A DNA stretch of 64,000 bases. Origin: an uncultured Gammaproteobacteria bacterium. GTDB lineage: Bacteria > Pseudomonadota > Gammaproteobacteria > Pseudomonadales > Pseudohongiellaceae. The stretch spans positions 115,725-179,724 of the forward strand of contig CAJWVZ010000003.1 in NCBI GenBank assembly GCA_913048385.1. The letters run 5' to 3'. Positions 56,199-64,000 of this stretch are shown piece after piece. The position numbers were made by a program, and so were the translations under genes. Numbering within the stretch: the first letter of the stretch is position 1; each line of letters begins with the position of its first letter. The notes under the pieces are model-generated. The model did not search any database, had not been told where the DNA came from, and saw only the letters and a list, made by a program, of their open reading frames with translations.

Positions 56199-56972
56199 AT
56201 GGAAGATCTTTATACAGAGCAGGGGTTCGATGCTAATCAAATTTCAATTGTCCTCGTCAATACCTCCCATCCAGGCAATATAGGTGCGGCAGCAAGAGGA
56301 ATGAAAAACATGGGTTTGAAAAAGTTAGTGTTGGTCAATCCAGAGGAGTTTCCGAGTGGCTCTGCGGTTGCGAGGTCTGCTTCTGCGGTCGATGTAGTTG
56401 AGAATGCGGTCGTTGTCGATAGCCTTAAAAGTGCTATCTCTGGTTGCGGATTAGTTATTGGTGCTAGCGCACGTTCTCGCAAGATCCCTTGGCCTATGTT
56501 AGATCCGTCGGGTTGTGCAGAAAAGGTTTTGAAAGAACATCACGCAAATAAGGTGGCACTAGTATTTGGACGCGAGGATTCAGGTCTTAATAATGAGGAA
56601 TTACAACTTTGCCATTATCATGTTCAAATCCCAAGTAATCCGGAGTGCTCTTCCTTAAATCTTGCAACTGCGGTTATGGTCATTAGTTATGAAATAGCGA
56701 AATTACGAACCGTAATGAACCAAATAGCCGTTCCTGAGGAAGATGATTTTTGGGATCAGCCAAAATCAACGATTGACGATCTCGAGCGATTTTACGAACA
56801 TTTAGAACGAGTTTTAATTGCCGTGCGTTTTCATGATCCTGAAAATCCGAGGCAGCTCATGCAACGGATACGGCGGCTCTTCGGGCGTATACGTATCGAT
56901 GAAATGGAGATGAGCGTCCTTCGAGGTATCTTAAGTAACGTTGAGTGGCATATTGATAAAAATAATAAATAA
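56199..56972 (+). CDS. trmJ: tRNA (cytidine/uridine-2'-O-)-methyltransferase TrmJ
   Basis: TrmJ methylates the 2'-OH of nucleotide 32 in the anticodon loop. From ATG 56199 (GTG 56190 possible) the 257-residue SPOUT protein has VLVNTSHPGNIGAAARGMKNMG, LVFGREDSGLNNEEL and IPSNPECSSLNLATAVMV, the knotted SAM site. The C-terminal helical tail (about 175-257) is typical. It is divergent from suhB. Confidence 0.96.
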   Translation: MEDLYTEQGFDANQISIVLVNTSHPGNIGAAARGMKNMGLKKLVLVNPEEFPSGSAVARSASAVDVVENAVVVDSLKSAISGCGLVIGASARSRKIPWPMLDPSGCAEKVLKEHHANKVALVFGREDSGLNNEELQLCHYHVQIPSNPECSSLNLATAVMVISYEIAKLRTVMNQIAVPEEDDFWDQPKSTIDDLERFYEHLERVLIAVRFHDPENPRQLMQRIRRLFGRIRIDEMEMSVLRGILSNVEWHIDKNNK

Positions 56973-57016
56973 TACACGAGCTTTCGTTGAGCTAACCCCG
57001 ACCGTGTTAAACGACC

Positions 57017-59158
57017 TTAGTGTTGCTTTCTAAAGTTTGGCCCCTGCCTTTTATTTGATTTACCTCTGATTAAATGGGGCGCGTCATTTGTGTTCGAATC
57101 GTGCGGAATTAGATGATAATCCTTGTTTCCAATCAGGTCAGTCCTGCCCATTTTTCTTAGGGTATTTCTAAGCATGGGCCAATTTTTTTCATCATGATAA
57201 CGAAGAAATGCTTTTTGACGCTGTCGCTGATCTAGATCTTTGATCACGGGTATTTTTTCTGTCTTATATCGCACTCTTTCGAGAGGATTTCGTTCTGAGT
57301 AATACATTGCTGTGGCAAGTGCCATTGGAGAGGGATAGAAAGTTTGAACTTGGTCAGGTTTGAAATTACGTTCTTTTAGCCATAGGCTCAAATTAAGCAT
57401 GTCTTCGTCATCGCTGCCTGGGTGTGCCGCTATAAAATAAGGTATAAGATACTGTTCCTTTCCAGCACTTTTTGAAAACTTATCAAATAATATTTTAAAT
57501 TGATCATATGAATTGATGCTTGGTTTCATCATTTTTGAGAGCGTCTTTTTCTCACTGTGCTCTGGTGCAATTTTTAAATAGCCACCGACATGATGTGTTA
57601 CGAGTTCTTTTATGTATTCTGTATCTCTTAACGCTAGGTCGTATCGTAAGCCCGATGCGATAGCAACTCGTTTTATGCCGGGCAGTGTTCTTGCCTTCCT
57701 ATATAGTTGTGTAGTCGGTGAGTGGTCCGTGTTCAGGTGCTGACAAATGTTTGGGTAAACGCATGATAGGCGTTTGCATGATTCTTGAATGCTTCGTGAT
57801 TTACAGTTTAGTTTATACATATTCGCGGTCGGCCCGCCAAGATCGGAAATTGTGCCCGTGAAACCTGGGACTGTGTCCCTAATCTTCTCTATTTCGGAGA
57901 TTATGGACTCCTCAGAACGGCTCTGAATAATGCGTCCCTCGTGTTCTGTAATAGAACAGAATGTGCAGCCGCCAAAGCAGCCTCGCATGATATTGACTGA
58001 GGTTTTGATCATGTCGTAAGCCGGAATGCGAGCGCCTTGATATGATGGGTGGGGTTGGCGCTTATAATTAAAACTAAAGACCCAGTCCATCTCTTCGGTT
58101 TCGAGGGGATATGGGGGTGGGTTTACCCAGACTTCTAAAGTTTGATGCTTTTGAACGAGCGTTTTAGCATTAAACGGATTGGCTTCTTGATGCAACACAC
58201 GTGAAGCGTGGGCATAAAGCGCTGGGTCGTTTGTCACTTTCTCGAAAGAGGGCAGACGGATGTATGAACGATCAGCATCAAATTTTTCTTTTCGATGCAG
58301 AGGCATCGGTATGATTCTTATACTTTCTAGTTGATCTTTGGTTTCGACTGAATCATTTACTGCGGATTCATCTTTGTATTCATATGGATTCGGTAATTTA
58401 TCAATTTTAGCGGGCCAATCGATGCGGGTAGAGTCTATCTCAGTCCAGTCAGAGGGAAGTTTTTTAAGAACGACTGCTGCTCCTCGTAATTGCCAGAGAT
58501 CACTTACTTTCTTACCCTTCGCGATTTGATGAGACAGCTCGACAAGCGCTCTTTCAGAGTTACCAAATAATAAGATATCCGCGTTTGAATCAATAAGAAT
58601 TGAGCGGCGCACGGAGTCGCTCCAGTAATCATACTGAGCAATGCGTCTCAGGCTTGCCTCAATTCCACCAATTACAATTGGGACATCGTAGTATGCTTCG
58701 CGGCATCGCTGGCTATAAACAATTACTGACCGGTCCGGTCTTTTTCCTGATTCGGCATGCGGAGTATAAGCATCGTCGGTTCTTATTCGGAGGTCGGCCG
58801 TATATCGGTTAATAAGAGAATCCATGTTACCGCCCGTGACCCCAAAAAAAAGGTTAGGCTGGCCTAGAATTCTAAAATCATCTGCATTTTCCCACCGCGG
58901 TTGAGCAATAATTCCCACTCTAAAACCTTGGGCTTCTAACAGGCGACCAACAACTGCCATTCCAAAGCTTGGATGATCGACATATGCGTCGGCTGTTACG
59001 ATTATAATGTCACAACTATCCCAGCCCAGATCATCCATTTCTTTTCGAGACATAGGTAAATAAGGTGCTTCGCCAAAACACTCGGCCCAATATTTTGGAT
59101 AGGAATCAATCTTTTTTATTACATCGTGAGATTCATGATTTTTATTTTCTTTAGCCAT
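57017..59158 (-). CDS. ygiQ: YgiQ-family radical SAM protein
   Basis: The 713-residue protein matches the large YgiQ family: [21 protein letters not shown] at the start (UPF0313 N-terminus), [18 protein letters not shown], and the cluster motif [18 protein letters not shown] (C-x3-C-x2-C). A C-terminal extension with [17 protein letters not shown] and YHDEKNWP follows. The reaction is unknown. It is convergent with trmJ. Confidence 0.93.
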   Translation of the reverse strand: MAKENKNHESHDVIKKIDSYPKYWAECFGEAPYLPMSRKEMDDLGWDSCDIIIVTADAYVDHPSFGMAVVGRLLEAQGFRVGIIAQPRWENADDFRILGQPNLFFGVTGGNMDSLINRYTADLRIRTDDAYTPHAESGKRPDRSVIVYSQRCREAYYDVPIVIGGIEASLRRIAQYDYWSDSVRRSILIDSNADILLFGNSERALVELSHQIAKGKKVSDLWQLRGAAVVLKKLPSDWTEIDSTRIDWPAKIDKLPNPYEYKDESAVNDSVETKDQLESIRIIPMPLHRKEKFDADRSYIRLPSFEKVTNDPALYAHASRVLHQEANPFNAKTLVQKHQTLEVWVNPPPYPLETEEMDWVFSFNYKRQPHPSYQGARIPAYDMIKTSVNIMRGCFGGCTFCSITEHEGRIIQSRSEESIISEIEKIRDTVPGFTGTISDLGGPTANMYKLNCKSRSIQESCKRLSCVYPNICQHLNTDHSPTTQLYRKARTLPGIKRVAIASGLRYDLALRDTEYIKELVTHHVGGYLKIAPEHSEKKTLSKMMKPSINSYDQFKILFDKFSKSAGKEQYLIPYFIAAHPGSDDEDMLNLSLWLKERNFKPDQVQTFYPSPMALATAMYYSERNPLERVRYKTEKIPVIKDLDQRQRQKAFLRYHDEKNWPMLRNTLRKMGRTDLIGNKDYHLIPHDSNTNDAPHLIRGKSNKRQGPNFRKQH

Positions 59159-59294
59159 AGCTTTTCACAAAATCTGATCGAGTAGTTGTGTTTTGAAGAA
59201 ACAAAATTTGTCAGCCCAGAAGCACTGTAGACTATGACCCATAGGCTATAATAGCAAATTTTTAGAGATGGTGTTTTATCGGTTGTTTTGGAAT

Positions 59295-59936
59295 TCACAG
59301 AGGTTTGATCTTAAAAGCTGTTCGACGGTCACCATCGAGGACGTGATCAACTTTAGTCACTGACGCTTGGCCCGCAAAAAGGTTTTTAAAAAGTTTTAGG
59401 TCCATTTCCCCGAGTTCAGGGTTGCTTATGGTTGCAGCATAAATCGGACAGTGATTTTCTATCAGAAGCCAGCCATTGGGTAACAATCTAACTTCAGCGA
59501 TATATCCTTGATCAGTTCGAAGGGATGCAAGAGCGGTAACTTTTTTTGCTAAATCATGTTCACTCTCCGCTAACTCAGCTCGATATTCGACTTCCATCCT
59601 TTTTAGGCGTAATTGTATTAGCTCCTTAAATACATCAGGATGTTGTTCTCCCAAATCAGAGAGTATTTCGATAGCTAAAGAGCGATGAGCATCATGGAAT
59701 AAGGCATGCCCAGAACCCGTAAGGGCCCATAAGATAACGGGGCGTCCTCTTGTTTGATGTGTAGGTTTCGAAGTTTTAACAATGCCGTCATGCTCAAGAA
59801 TGGTAAGGTGTTTTCGCACGCCCATTGTGGTCATTTTTAAGTGTTTCGCAAGGATACGAATCGATTGGGCTCCTCTCGACTTTAGAGAGAGCGCTACTTG
59901 CTGCTGGCTTTTTGAGAGTCGAGGTTTGAGGCTCAT
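59295..59936 (-). CDS. Winged-helix regulator (COG2345/SufR-like) lacking most family cysteines
   Basis: From ATG 59936 the product has 213 residues (TTG 59951 adds five). The N-terminal winged helix is LLSLKSRGAQSIRIL-like with KHLKMTTMGVRKHLTILEHDGIV and a basic wing. The C-terminal half resembles Fe-S-type regulators of COG2345, but where those usually have several cysteines after ENHCPI, this one reads ENHCPIYAATISNPELGEMD. Only that first cysteine remains, so an Fe-S cluster is unlikely. It is divergent from putP, 133 bases away, and may control it. Confidence 0.78.
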   Translation of the reverse strand: MSLKPRLSKSQQQVALSLKSRGAQSIRILAKHLKMTTMGVRKHLTILEHDGIVKTSKPTHQTRGRPVILWALTGSGHALFHDAHRSLAIEILSDLGEQHPDVFKELIQLRLKRMEVEYRAELAESEHDLAKKVTALASLRTDQGYIAEVRLLPNGWLLIENHCPIYAATISNPELGEMDLKLFKNLFAGQASVTKVDHVLDGDRRTAFKIKPL

Positions 59937-60069
59937 AGGTTGGCCTAACAATCTATATATATTCCTTATCGACCGGCGATCGTTAATTTTGATTTGTATT
60001 AATAGATTTGTAACTCCGAGTCAGATAGGGTGGCTGTTTTAACATCAATTGATTTTTCGGTAGCAGCAA

Positions 60070-61530
60070 ATGATGAGTTTGAATAATCCGATATTGCTTA
60101 CATTCGTTGTTTATCTCGTGTCCATCGTAGGTATTGGCTTAATAGCTTTTCAACGGACACAGAACATCAGTGATTATTTACTTGGTGGTCGAAAATTGGG
60201 TCCTGTGGTTACAGCTTTAAGTGTCGGCGCTTCTGATATGAGTGGTTGGCTTTTACTCGGCCTGCCAGGCGCAATATACGTCAATGGGTTCGGTGAGGTA
60301 TGGCTTGCGATTGGTCTGTTGACCGGAGCTTATATTAACTGGAAGGTGGTAGCGAGGCCTTTGAGAGTCTTCACCGTCCATGTTGGCGACTCATTAACGC
60401 TTCCAGATTATCTTGAGAGACGATTTTGCGATGAGACGAGAATGTTGCGACTTCTGGCGTCTGTTGTGACGTTATTATTTTTTATTTTTTACACTGCATC
60501 GGGCTTAGTAGGCGGCGCGATTTTGTTTGAGAGTAGCTTCGGTGTTAGCTACGAGATAGCCCTATTGGTTGGAGGGTTTATAATTGTCTCTTACACCTTC
60601 GTCGGTGGATTTTTAGCAGTATCATGGACCGATGCAATCCAGGCATTGCTGATGGCGGGTGCATTGCTTGCTGTTCCATCGATGGTGCTATTTACAGATG
60701 CAAATGGGATCGGTTCTGGAGTTGTGCTTGACCAGTTGGATTCTTTCTTGGAAGTAGGTTTTATTGGCGTGCTTTCTCTGTTGGCGTGGGGGCTCGGTTA
60801 CCCCGGGCAGCCGCATGTTTTGGCTAGATTTATGGCGATCGAGGATCCAAAAAAGATTGTTTCAGCACGAAGGTTCGCTATGAGCTGGATGTTATTAGTT
60901 TTGACTGGATCTATCTTAACCGGTTTGATGGGCGTCAGCTATTTCGTTGATGAGCCGCTGCAAAACCCAGAGACAGTATTTATTTTGCTAAGTAATAGCC
61001 TTTTTAATCCGTGGGTGGCTGGAATTATTACAGCCGCAATCTTATCGGCCATAATGTCGACTGTTGATTCTCAACTACTGGTTGCTTCTTCTGTTATAAG
61101 CCAAGACTTCTACAGGGTATTTCTTCGACCAGGAGCTAGCGAAAGGGAACTGCTGGGGGTCAGCCGAATGGCTGTTGGGTTTATTGCGATGCTTGCTATT
61201 TGGATAGCGAGCAATAAGGATAGCAAAGTTTTAGATTTGGTGAGTTACGCATGGGCGGGCTTTGGTGCGTCTTTTGGACCAGTTATCTTATTCTCGCTTT
61301 TTTCTCGTTCGATGACGAGTAGTGCAGCCCTTTGGGGAATGGGTACCGGAGCACTTTTTGTGCTCGTTTGGGGAAGGTTAACAGGAGGTATTTTTGATCT
61401 TTATGAGTTATTGCCTGCCTTTTTCTTAGCTTGCTTGACTATAAAGTTGCATGTTTCCGTCTGGCCTCAGCAGAGTCAGAGTGTTTTAGAGGGATTTGAT
61501 GCCGCTTGGGTGATTCTGAAGAGACAATGA
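60070..61530 (+). CDS. putP: Sodium:proline symporter
   Basis: The 486-residue SSS-family transporter has about thirteen membrane segments. The motifs NISDYLLGGRKLGPVVTALSVGASDMSGWLLLGLPG, PLRVFTVHVGDSLTLPDYLERRF and SAIMSTVDSQLLVASS are typical of PutP, including the Na+-site serines. It imports proline with Na+ in the inner membrane. ATG 60070 and ATG 60073 are both possible starts. proB at 40 kb makes proline; no putA is nearby. Confidence 0.93.
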   Translation: MMSLNNPILLTFVVYLVSIVGIGLIAFQRTQNISDYLLGGRKLGPVVTALSVGASDMSGWLLLGLPGAIYVNGFGEVWLAIGLLTGAYINWKVVARPLRVFTVHVGDSLTLPDYLERRFCDETRMLRLLASVVTLLFFIFYTASGLVGGAILFESSFGVSYEIALLVGGFIIVSYTFVGGFLAVSWTDAIQALLMAGALLAVPSMVLFTDANGIGSGVVLDQLDSFLEVGFIGVLSLLAWGLGYPGQPHVLARFMAIEDPKKIVSARRFAMSWMLLVLTGSILTGLMGVSYFVDEPLQNPETVFILLSNSLFNPWVAGIITAAILSAIMSTVDSQLLVASSVISQDFYRVFLRPGASERELLGVSRMAVGFIAMLAIWIASNKDSKVLDLVSYAWAGFGASFGPVILFSLFSRSMTSSAALWGMGTGALFVLVWGRLTGGIFDLYELLPAFFLACLTIKLHVSVWPQQSQSVLEGFDAAWVILKRQ

Positions 61531-61544
61531 GGCAAAAAAATAGT

Positions 61545-62033
61545 TCACTTTGAACATGTCATGCGGACGTGAGGGATATCATCCTCTAAATAGATTTCTG
61601 AGTCGGAGAAGAAATCAAAGCTTGTATAAAACCCCTCGAGATGTTTTTGGGCTGATATTGTGATTCCGTAATTTGGGTAAAGTTTTTTGCAAAGTTTCAT
61701 GCTGCGCTCTACTAACACTTTGCCCAACCCCAATCCTCTAGAATTTGGAGATGTGACAATTCGCCCAATTGATGCGTTAGGATATTTCTGTTCAGGTTTA
61801 AGAACTCTTGCGTATGCAATTACCTGGGCGTTCGGTTCAATTGTTTTTGTAGCATAGACATGCGTTGCGTCTAAATCATTGTTGTCAATATCCTGGTAAA
61901 TGCAGTCTTGCTCAACTACAAAGACCTCAGATCGTAGTCTTAAAAATTGATAGAGTGACTCTACATTCAGGTCTGAAAATTTTTTTTCATGCCAGATTAA
62001 TTCTGACAGACTAGAAATTTTTATTTGCTTCAT
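61545..62033 (-). CDS. elaA: ElaA-like GNAT acetyltransferase
   Basis: The 162-residue GNAT protein resembles ElaA: LNVESLYQFLRLRSEVFVVEQDCIYQDIDNNDLD at the N-terminus, then the acetyl-CoA loop region IGRIVTSPNSRGLGLGKVLVERSM. The R/Q-x-x-G-x-G/A loop is RGLGLG. The substrate is unknown. It is convergent with putP, 14 bases apart. Confidence 0.88.
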   Translation of the reverse strand: MKQIKISSLSELIWHEKKFSDLNVESLYQFLRLRSEVFVVEQDCIYQDIDNNDLDATHVYATKTIEPNAQVIAYARVLKPEQKYPNASIGRIVTSPNSRGLGLGKVLVERSMKLCKKLYPNYGITISAQKHLEGFYTSFDFFSDSEIYLEDDIPHVRMTCSK

Positions 62034-62202
62034 TGAAATAAGTTTTTATCCGCTTCTATGCTCAAGTATCTGAAATAATTTATACGAGCAAGGAAACCTT
62101 GATTTGACCTTTAATTAACCATCCGTAATATACTGAGTGAGTTCGATCATATCTGCAAGTAAATTAGCTATGACTTGCCAAAATAAAAATTGGAGAGTGA
62201 AT

Positions 62203-62724
62203 ATGGATCTTACGTCTAAAAACAAAGCTCTTTTATTTGTGTTACCCCTCCTCTTACTTTCTAGCGCAATTATTATCTGGTCGCATACCTGTCCGTGCGA
62301 GCGCACCCCTGGATTTCTACTGATGGGTGAGGCGCAGTCCGGAAAGGTCGAAGATTGGGGGTTCGCAAACTCTGTTCCATTGTGCCAAATTCAGGTTTTG
62401 GCTGGTTTCAGACCCCACTCAATCAACTTAAATTGCATGGCCACGCCCGAGGGCGAGCTATTTTTGAGTTGTTCGGAGTGCGACGGAAAGTACTGGTCAA
62501 AACATGTGGGTGATCCTGAGACGGGTAAATTGCGGCTTGGAAGGAAAGTCTATTCAGTACTGATTGAGCGAGAAGTTGATTCGGTTCGATTGGATGCTGC
62601 ATGGTTGGCACGATTGAGCAAGCTTAATACTCAGAGAGGTGTATTGAGCAGCTTGGATCTAGTCGAAGAAAATCCGCGCCCATCGGACTGGTGGAGTTTT
62701 CATGTGGTTTCTGGGGATGTCTAA
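62203..62724 (+). CDS. Membrane-anchored hypothetical protein
   Basis: From ATG 62203, after TTGGAGAG, the 173-residue product has one N-terminal membrane segment (ALLFVLPLLLLSSAIIIWS). A periplasmic domain follows with six or more cysteines (HTCPCER, LCQIQ, NCMAT, LSCSECDGKYW). A C-P-C at the membrane exit and the S-C-S-E-C pair suggest disulfides or a metal site. No family is recognised. It stands alone between elaA and the tRNA gene. Confidence 0.7.
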   Translation: MDLTSKNKALLFVLPLLLLSSAIIIWSHTCPCERTPGFLLMGEAQSGKVEDWGFANSVPLCQIQVLAGFRPHSINLNCMATPEGELFLSCSECDGKYWSKHVGDPETGKLRLGRKVYSVLIEREVDSVRLDAAWLARLSKLNTQRGVLSSLDLVEENPRPSDWWSFHVVSGDV

Positions 62725-62817
62725 CCCGTTAATATAGGCGACGCTCCTCCTTACTTGAAAATGTGCTTCGATTTACAAGAGTTGATATACTCCTATTCTC
62801 ACGAAGAAAGGTTTTAC

Positions 62818-62891
62818 GCCCCGGTGGCACAGCTGGATAGCGCGGCCCCCTCCTAAGGGGCAGGTCAGAGGTTCGAATCCTCTCCGGGGCA
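62818..62891 (+). tRNA. tRNA-Arg(CCU)
   Basis: A 74-nucleotide tRNA with acceptor GCCCCGG/CCGGGGC, D-arm GCACAGCTGGATAGCG, anticodon loop CTCCTAA (CCT) and T-arm GGTTCGAATCC. The CCA end is not encoded (CAC follows the discriminator A). Just after it the composition turns strongly AT-rich; such tRNA genes are frequent island insertion sites. Confidence 0.95.
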
Positions 62892-63072
62892 CACCTTTAC
62901 TTGTTAATACCCATTCACTCCCAAGCATTCCAAGCAACTGAATCCAAGTGTCGAAACTCACTTTAATTCTTTGCATTACCTTACTTCCTTTTTTCAAATT
63001 CACCTTTAGAAAGTGGGTTAGCCTACGAAAATTATCGAAGATATAATAAACCGAATTTTTTATTTTTTAGAA

Positions 63073-63567
63073 TCATAAATCACTAATTTTATAGATACTA
63101 ATGTAGCGATCCTCGGTTCCTTCATAGAAAGATGAATATACTTTTTTAATATTAAAAGGTTCTATAGATAGATTAACTTTTCTATGTTGACCTACTAAAA
63201 TATCTTTATTTATTGATACATCAGAAATCATTTTTTGAACAATTACTTCATCTCTGAGATCTTCGCCCTTATTTATATAGCTTTGCAAAACAACATCAAC
63301 CGCCGCTTTAATTTCAGATAAATTATTAACACTTACATTTAATACTGAATCATATGCGCCTGCAGCAGAGTTAGTATCACCATCTTCACTTGCTGCAGAT
63401 GAGCGAACAACAACAATATCTTTTTTAAATGTATCTTGTATTTTTTTAAAAATAGCTGCAGAGTCAGTTTGAAAAGATAATGTTTCAAAATATATAAAAT
63501 CAGGTACTGAGAATAAGCTAATTTTTTTACTTACAAAATCCAGAGTTCGTGCCTTAGAAAATTTCAT
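63073..63567 (-). pseudogene. Truncated PEP/pyruvate-binding (PPDK N-terminal-like) protein
   Basis: The 164-residue frame starts MKFSKARTLDFVSKKI and contains VVVRSSAASEDGDTNSAAGAYDSVLNV, the ATP-grasp phosphate loop of PEP-synthase-like proteins, then DEVIVQKMISDVSIN. In full proteins this continues as a long catalytic domain with further domains; here it diverges at once into an unrelated tail (HRKVNLSIEPFNIKKVY) and ends. It looks like a gene broken by deletion or frameshift. Such proteins sit in surface-polysaccharide loci. Very AT-rich, unlike the core. Confidence 0.65.
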
Positions 63568-63579
63568 ATTTAATATAGT

Positions 63580-64000
63580 TTATTTTTTAAGTAATAATTT
63601 TTTAAAAGTTTCAATAGGGCTTTTAATCACCCTGGAATGTTGATTACAGAATTTTGATCTTGCATGTTGAACCGCAGAACTATACCACCATGAATCTATG
63701 TCTTCCCAGTGCTTATTAATATGATTAGCGACTTTTTCAAAACAGTCAAAAACGATACCTGAGTCCTTAAGTAATTTATAATATATTTTCGATTCTGGAA
63801 GCAAACTGTCTCCTCTCCAAAAACATACTACCGGAATATTTAGCGCAAGAAGCTCCAAAAGACCTGCAGAATCGTAATTAAATACTGTTAGCCTACTTTT
63901 TTTTATTAATTTAAATATATCGCATGTATTTGAAGTTATATGGATTGATTTATATTTTTTTTTCCAGGTTTTGGGGGACGAAGCTCTATGGTGAGGTCTA
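63580..64000 (-). CDS. LIC12162-family putative transferase, C-terminal part
   Basis: The minus-strand frame is open from the window edge to a stop at 63580, about 139 codons, so the N-terminal part is missing; a TTG at 63858 is only an internal codon. The end of the protein reads KLIKKSRLTVFNYDSAGLLELLALNIPVVCFW and DSWWYSSAVQHARSKFC, matching the C-terminus of LIC12162-type transferases of polysaccharide clusters. In the family the loop near N-Y-D-S reads more often T-Y-N-S/A. Twelve bases separate it from the truncated downstream gene. Confidence 0.75.
   Translation of the reverse strand, partial: RPHHRASSPKTWKKKYKSIHITSNTCDIFKLIKKSRLTVFNYDSAGLLELLALNIPVVCFWRGDSLLPESKIYYKLLKDSGIVFDCFEKVANHINKHWEDIDSWWYSSAVQHARSKFCNQHSRVIKSPIETFKKLLLKK

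Noticed and set aside
62773..63003. Minus-strand 76-codon frame containing RGFEPLTCPLGGGRAIQLCHRG
   Set aside because: It is the antisense translation of tRNA-Arg(CCU), a well-known false protein.

Overview
The window is gene-dense bacterial chromosome with moderate-to-low GC. The housekeeping blocks have gammaproteobacterial gene order: corB/ypjD divergent from ffh-rpsP-rimM-trmD-rplS; hom-thrC-recJ; alaS-lysC-csrA-tRNA-Ser; ispB divergent from rplU-rpmA-obgE-proB; rpsT divergent from murJ; suhB divergent from trmJ. EfpL, YgiQ, ElaA and PutP homologues agree. CoA-transferases, an acyl-CoA dehydrogenase, an ETF-quinone oxidoreductase, a quinoprotein dehydrogenase and a Na+-coupled symporter suggest a free-living, aerobic, probably marine heterotroph of the OMG/Cellvibrionales sort. 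That placement is inference; no rRNA is present.

Layout. 1-20.2 kb is core: CorB-like protein (cut by the window edge), YpjD, SRP and ribosome/tRNA-modification genes, DsbC, threonine synthesis, RecJ, a DsbD/ScsB-like reductase with a duplicated periplasmic module, an AI-2E-type permease, AlaRS, aspartokinase, CsrA and tRNA-Ser(GCU). 20.2-24.5 kb holds two divergent arms (CoA-transferase and FAS1-type hydratase; CitE-like lyase and acyl-CoA dehydrogenase) that read as a C5-dicarboxylate module, itaconate or mesaconate via citramalyl-CoA to pyruvate and acetyl-CoA. 24.5-31.7 kb is accessory and rich in exported proteins: a metallo-beta-lactamase-fold protein lacking most metal ligands, a Sel1 protein, an epoxide-hydrolase-like protein, a cytochrome c-PQQ dehydrogenase and a methyltransferase with a signal peptide, plus a second CoA-transferase. 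31.9-38 kb has ETF-QO, a TPR lipoprotein, an acyl-CoA synthetase and IspB. 38-48.1 kb returns to core genes: rplU, rpmA, obgE, proB, rpsT, murJ, efpL, DAHP synthase, an aminotransferase and folD. 48.2-62.8 kb mixes core and accessory genes: glyoxalase, TauE, TetR, acyltransferase, nitroreductase, a B12-radical SAM protein, MATE, SuhB/TrmJ, YgiQ, a regulator with putP, and ElaA. After tRNA-Arg(CCU) at 62.8 kb the sequence becomes very AT-rich and carries fragments typical of surface-polysaccharide loci.

The strongest unusual signals are: a SuhB homologue in its classical place beside trmJ that has lost three of four metal ligands; a metallo-beta-lactamase-fold protein and a COG2345-type regulator that have each lost signature residues; a 31-bp repeat, 43 bp apart, before the DAHP synthase gene; a nested inverted repeat between the two arms of the C5-dicarboxylate module; a cysteine-rich minus-strand reading frame at 51.07-51.31 kb with no usable start codon; a TetR gene whose coding-like frame extends upstream without ATG, GTG or TTG; and a 52-residue membrane microprotein with a strong ribosome binding site. 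No CRISPR array, insertion sequence, prophage or rRNA was seen.
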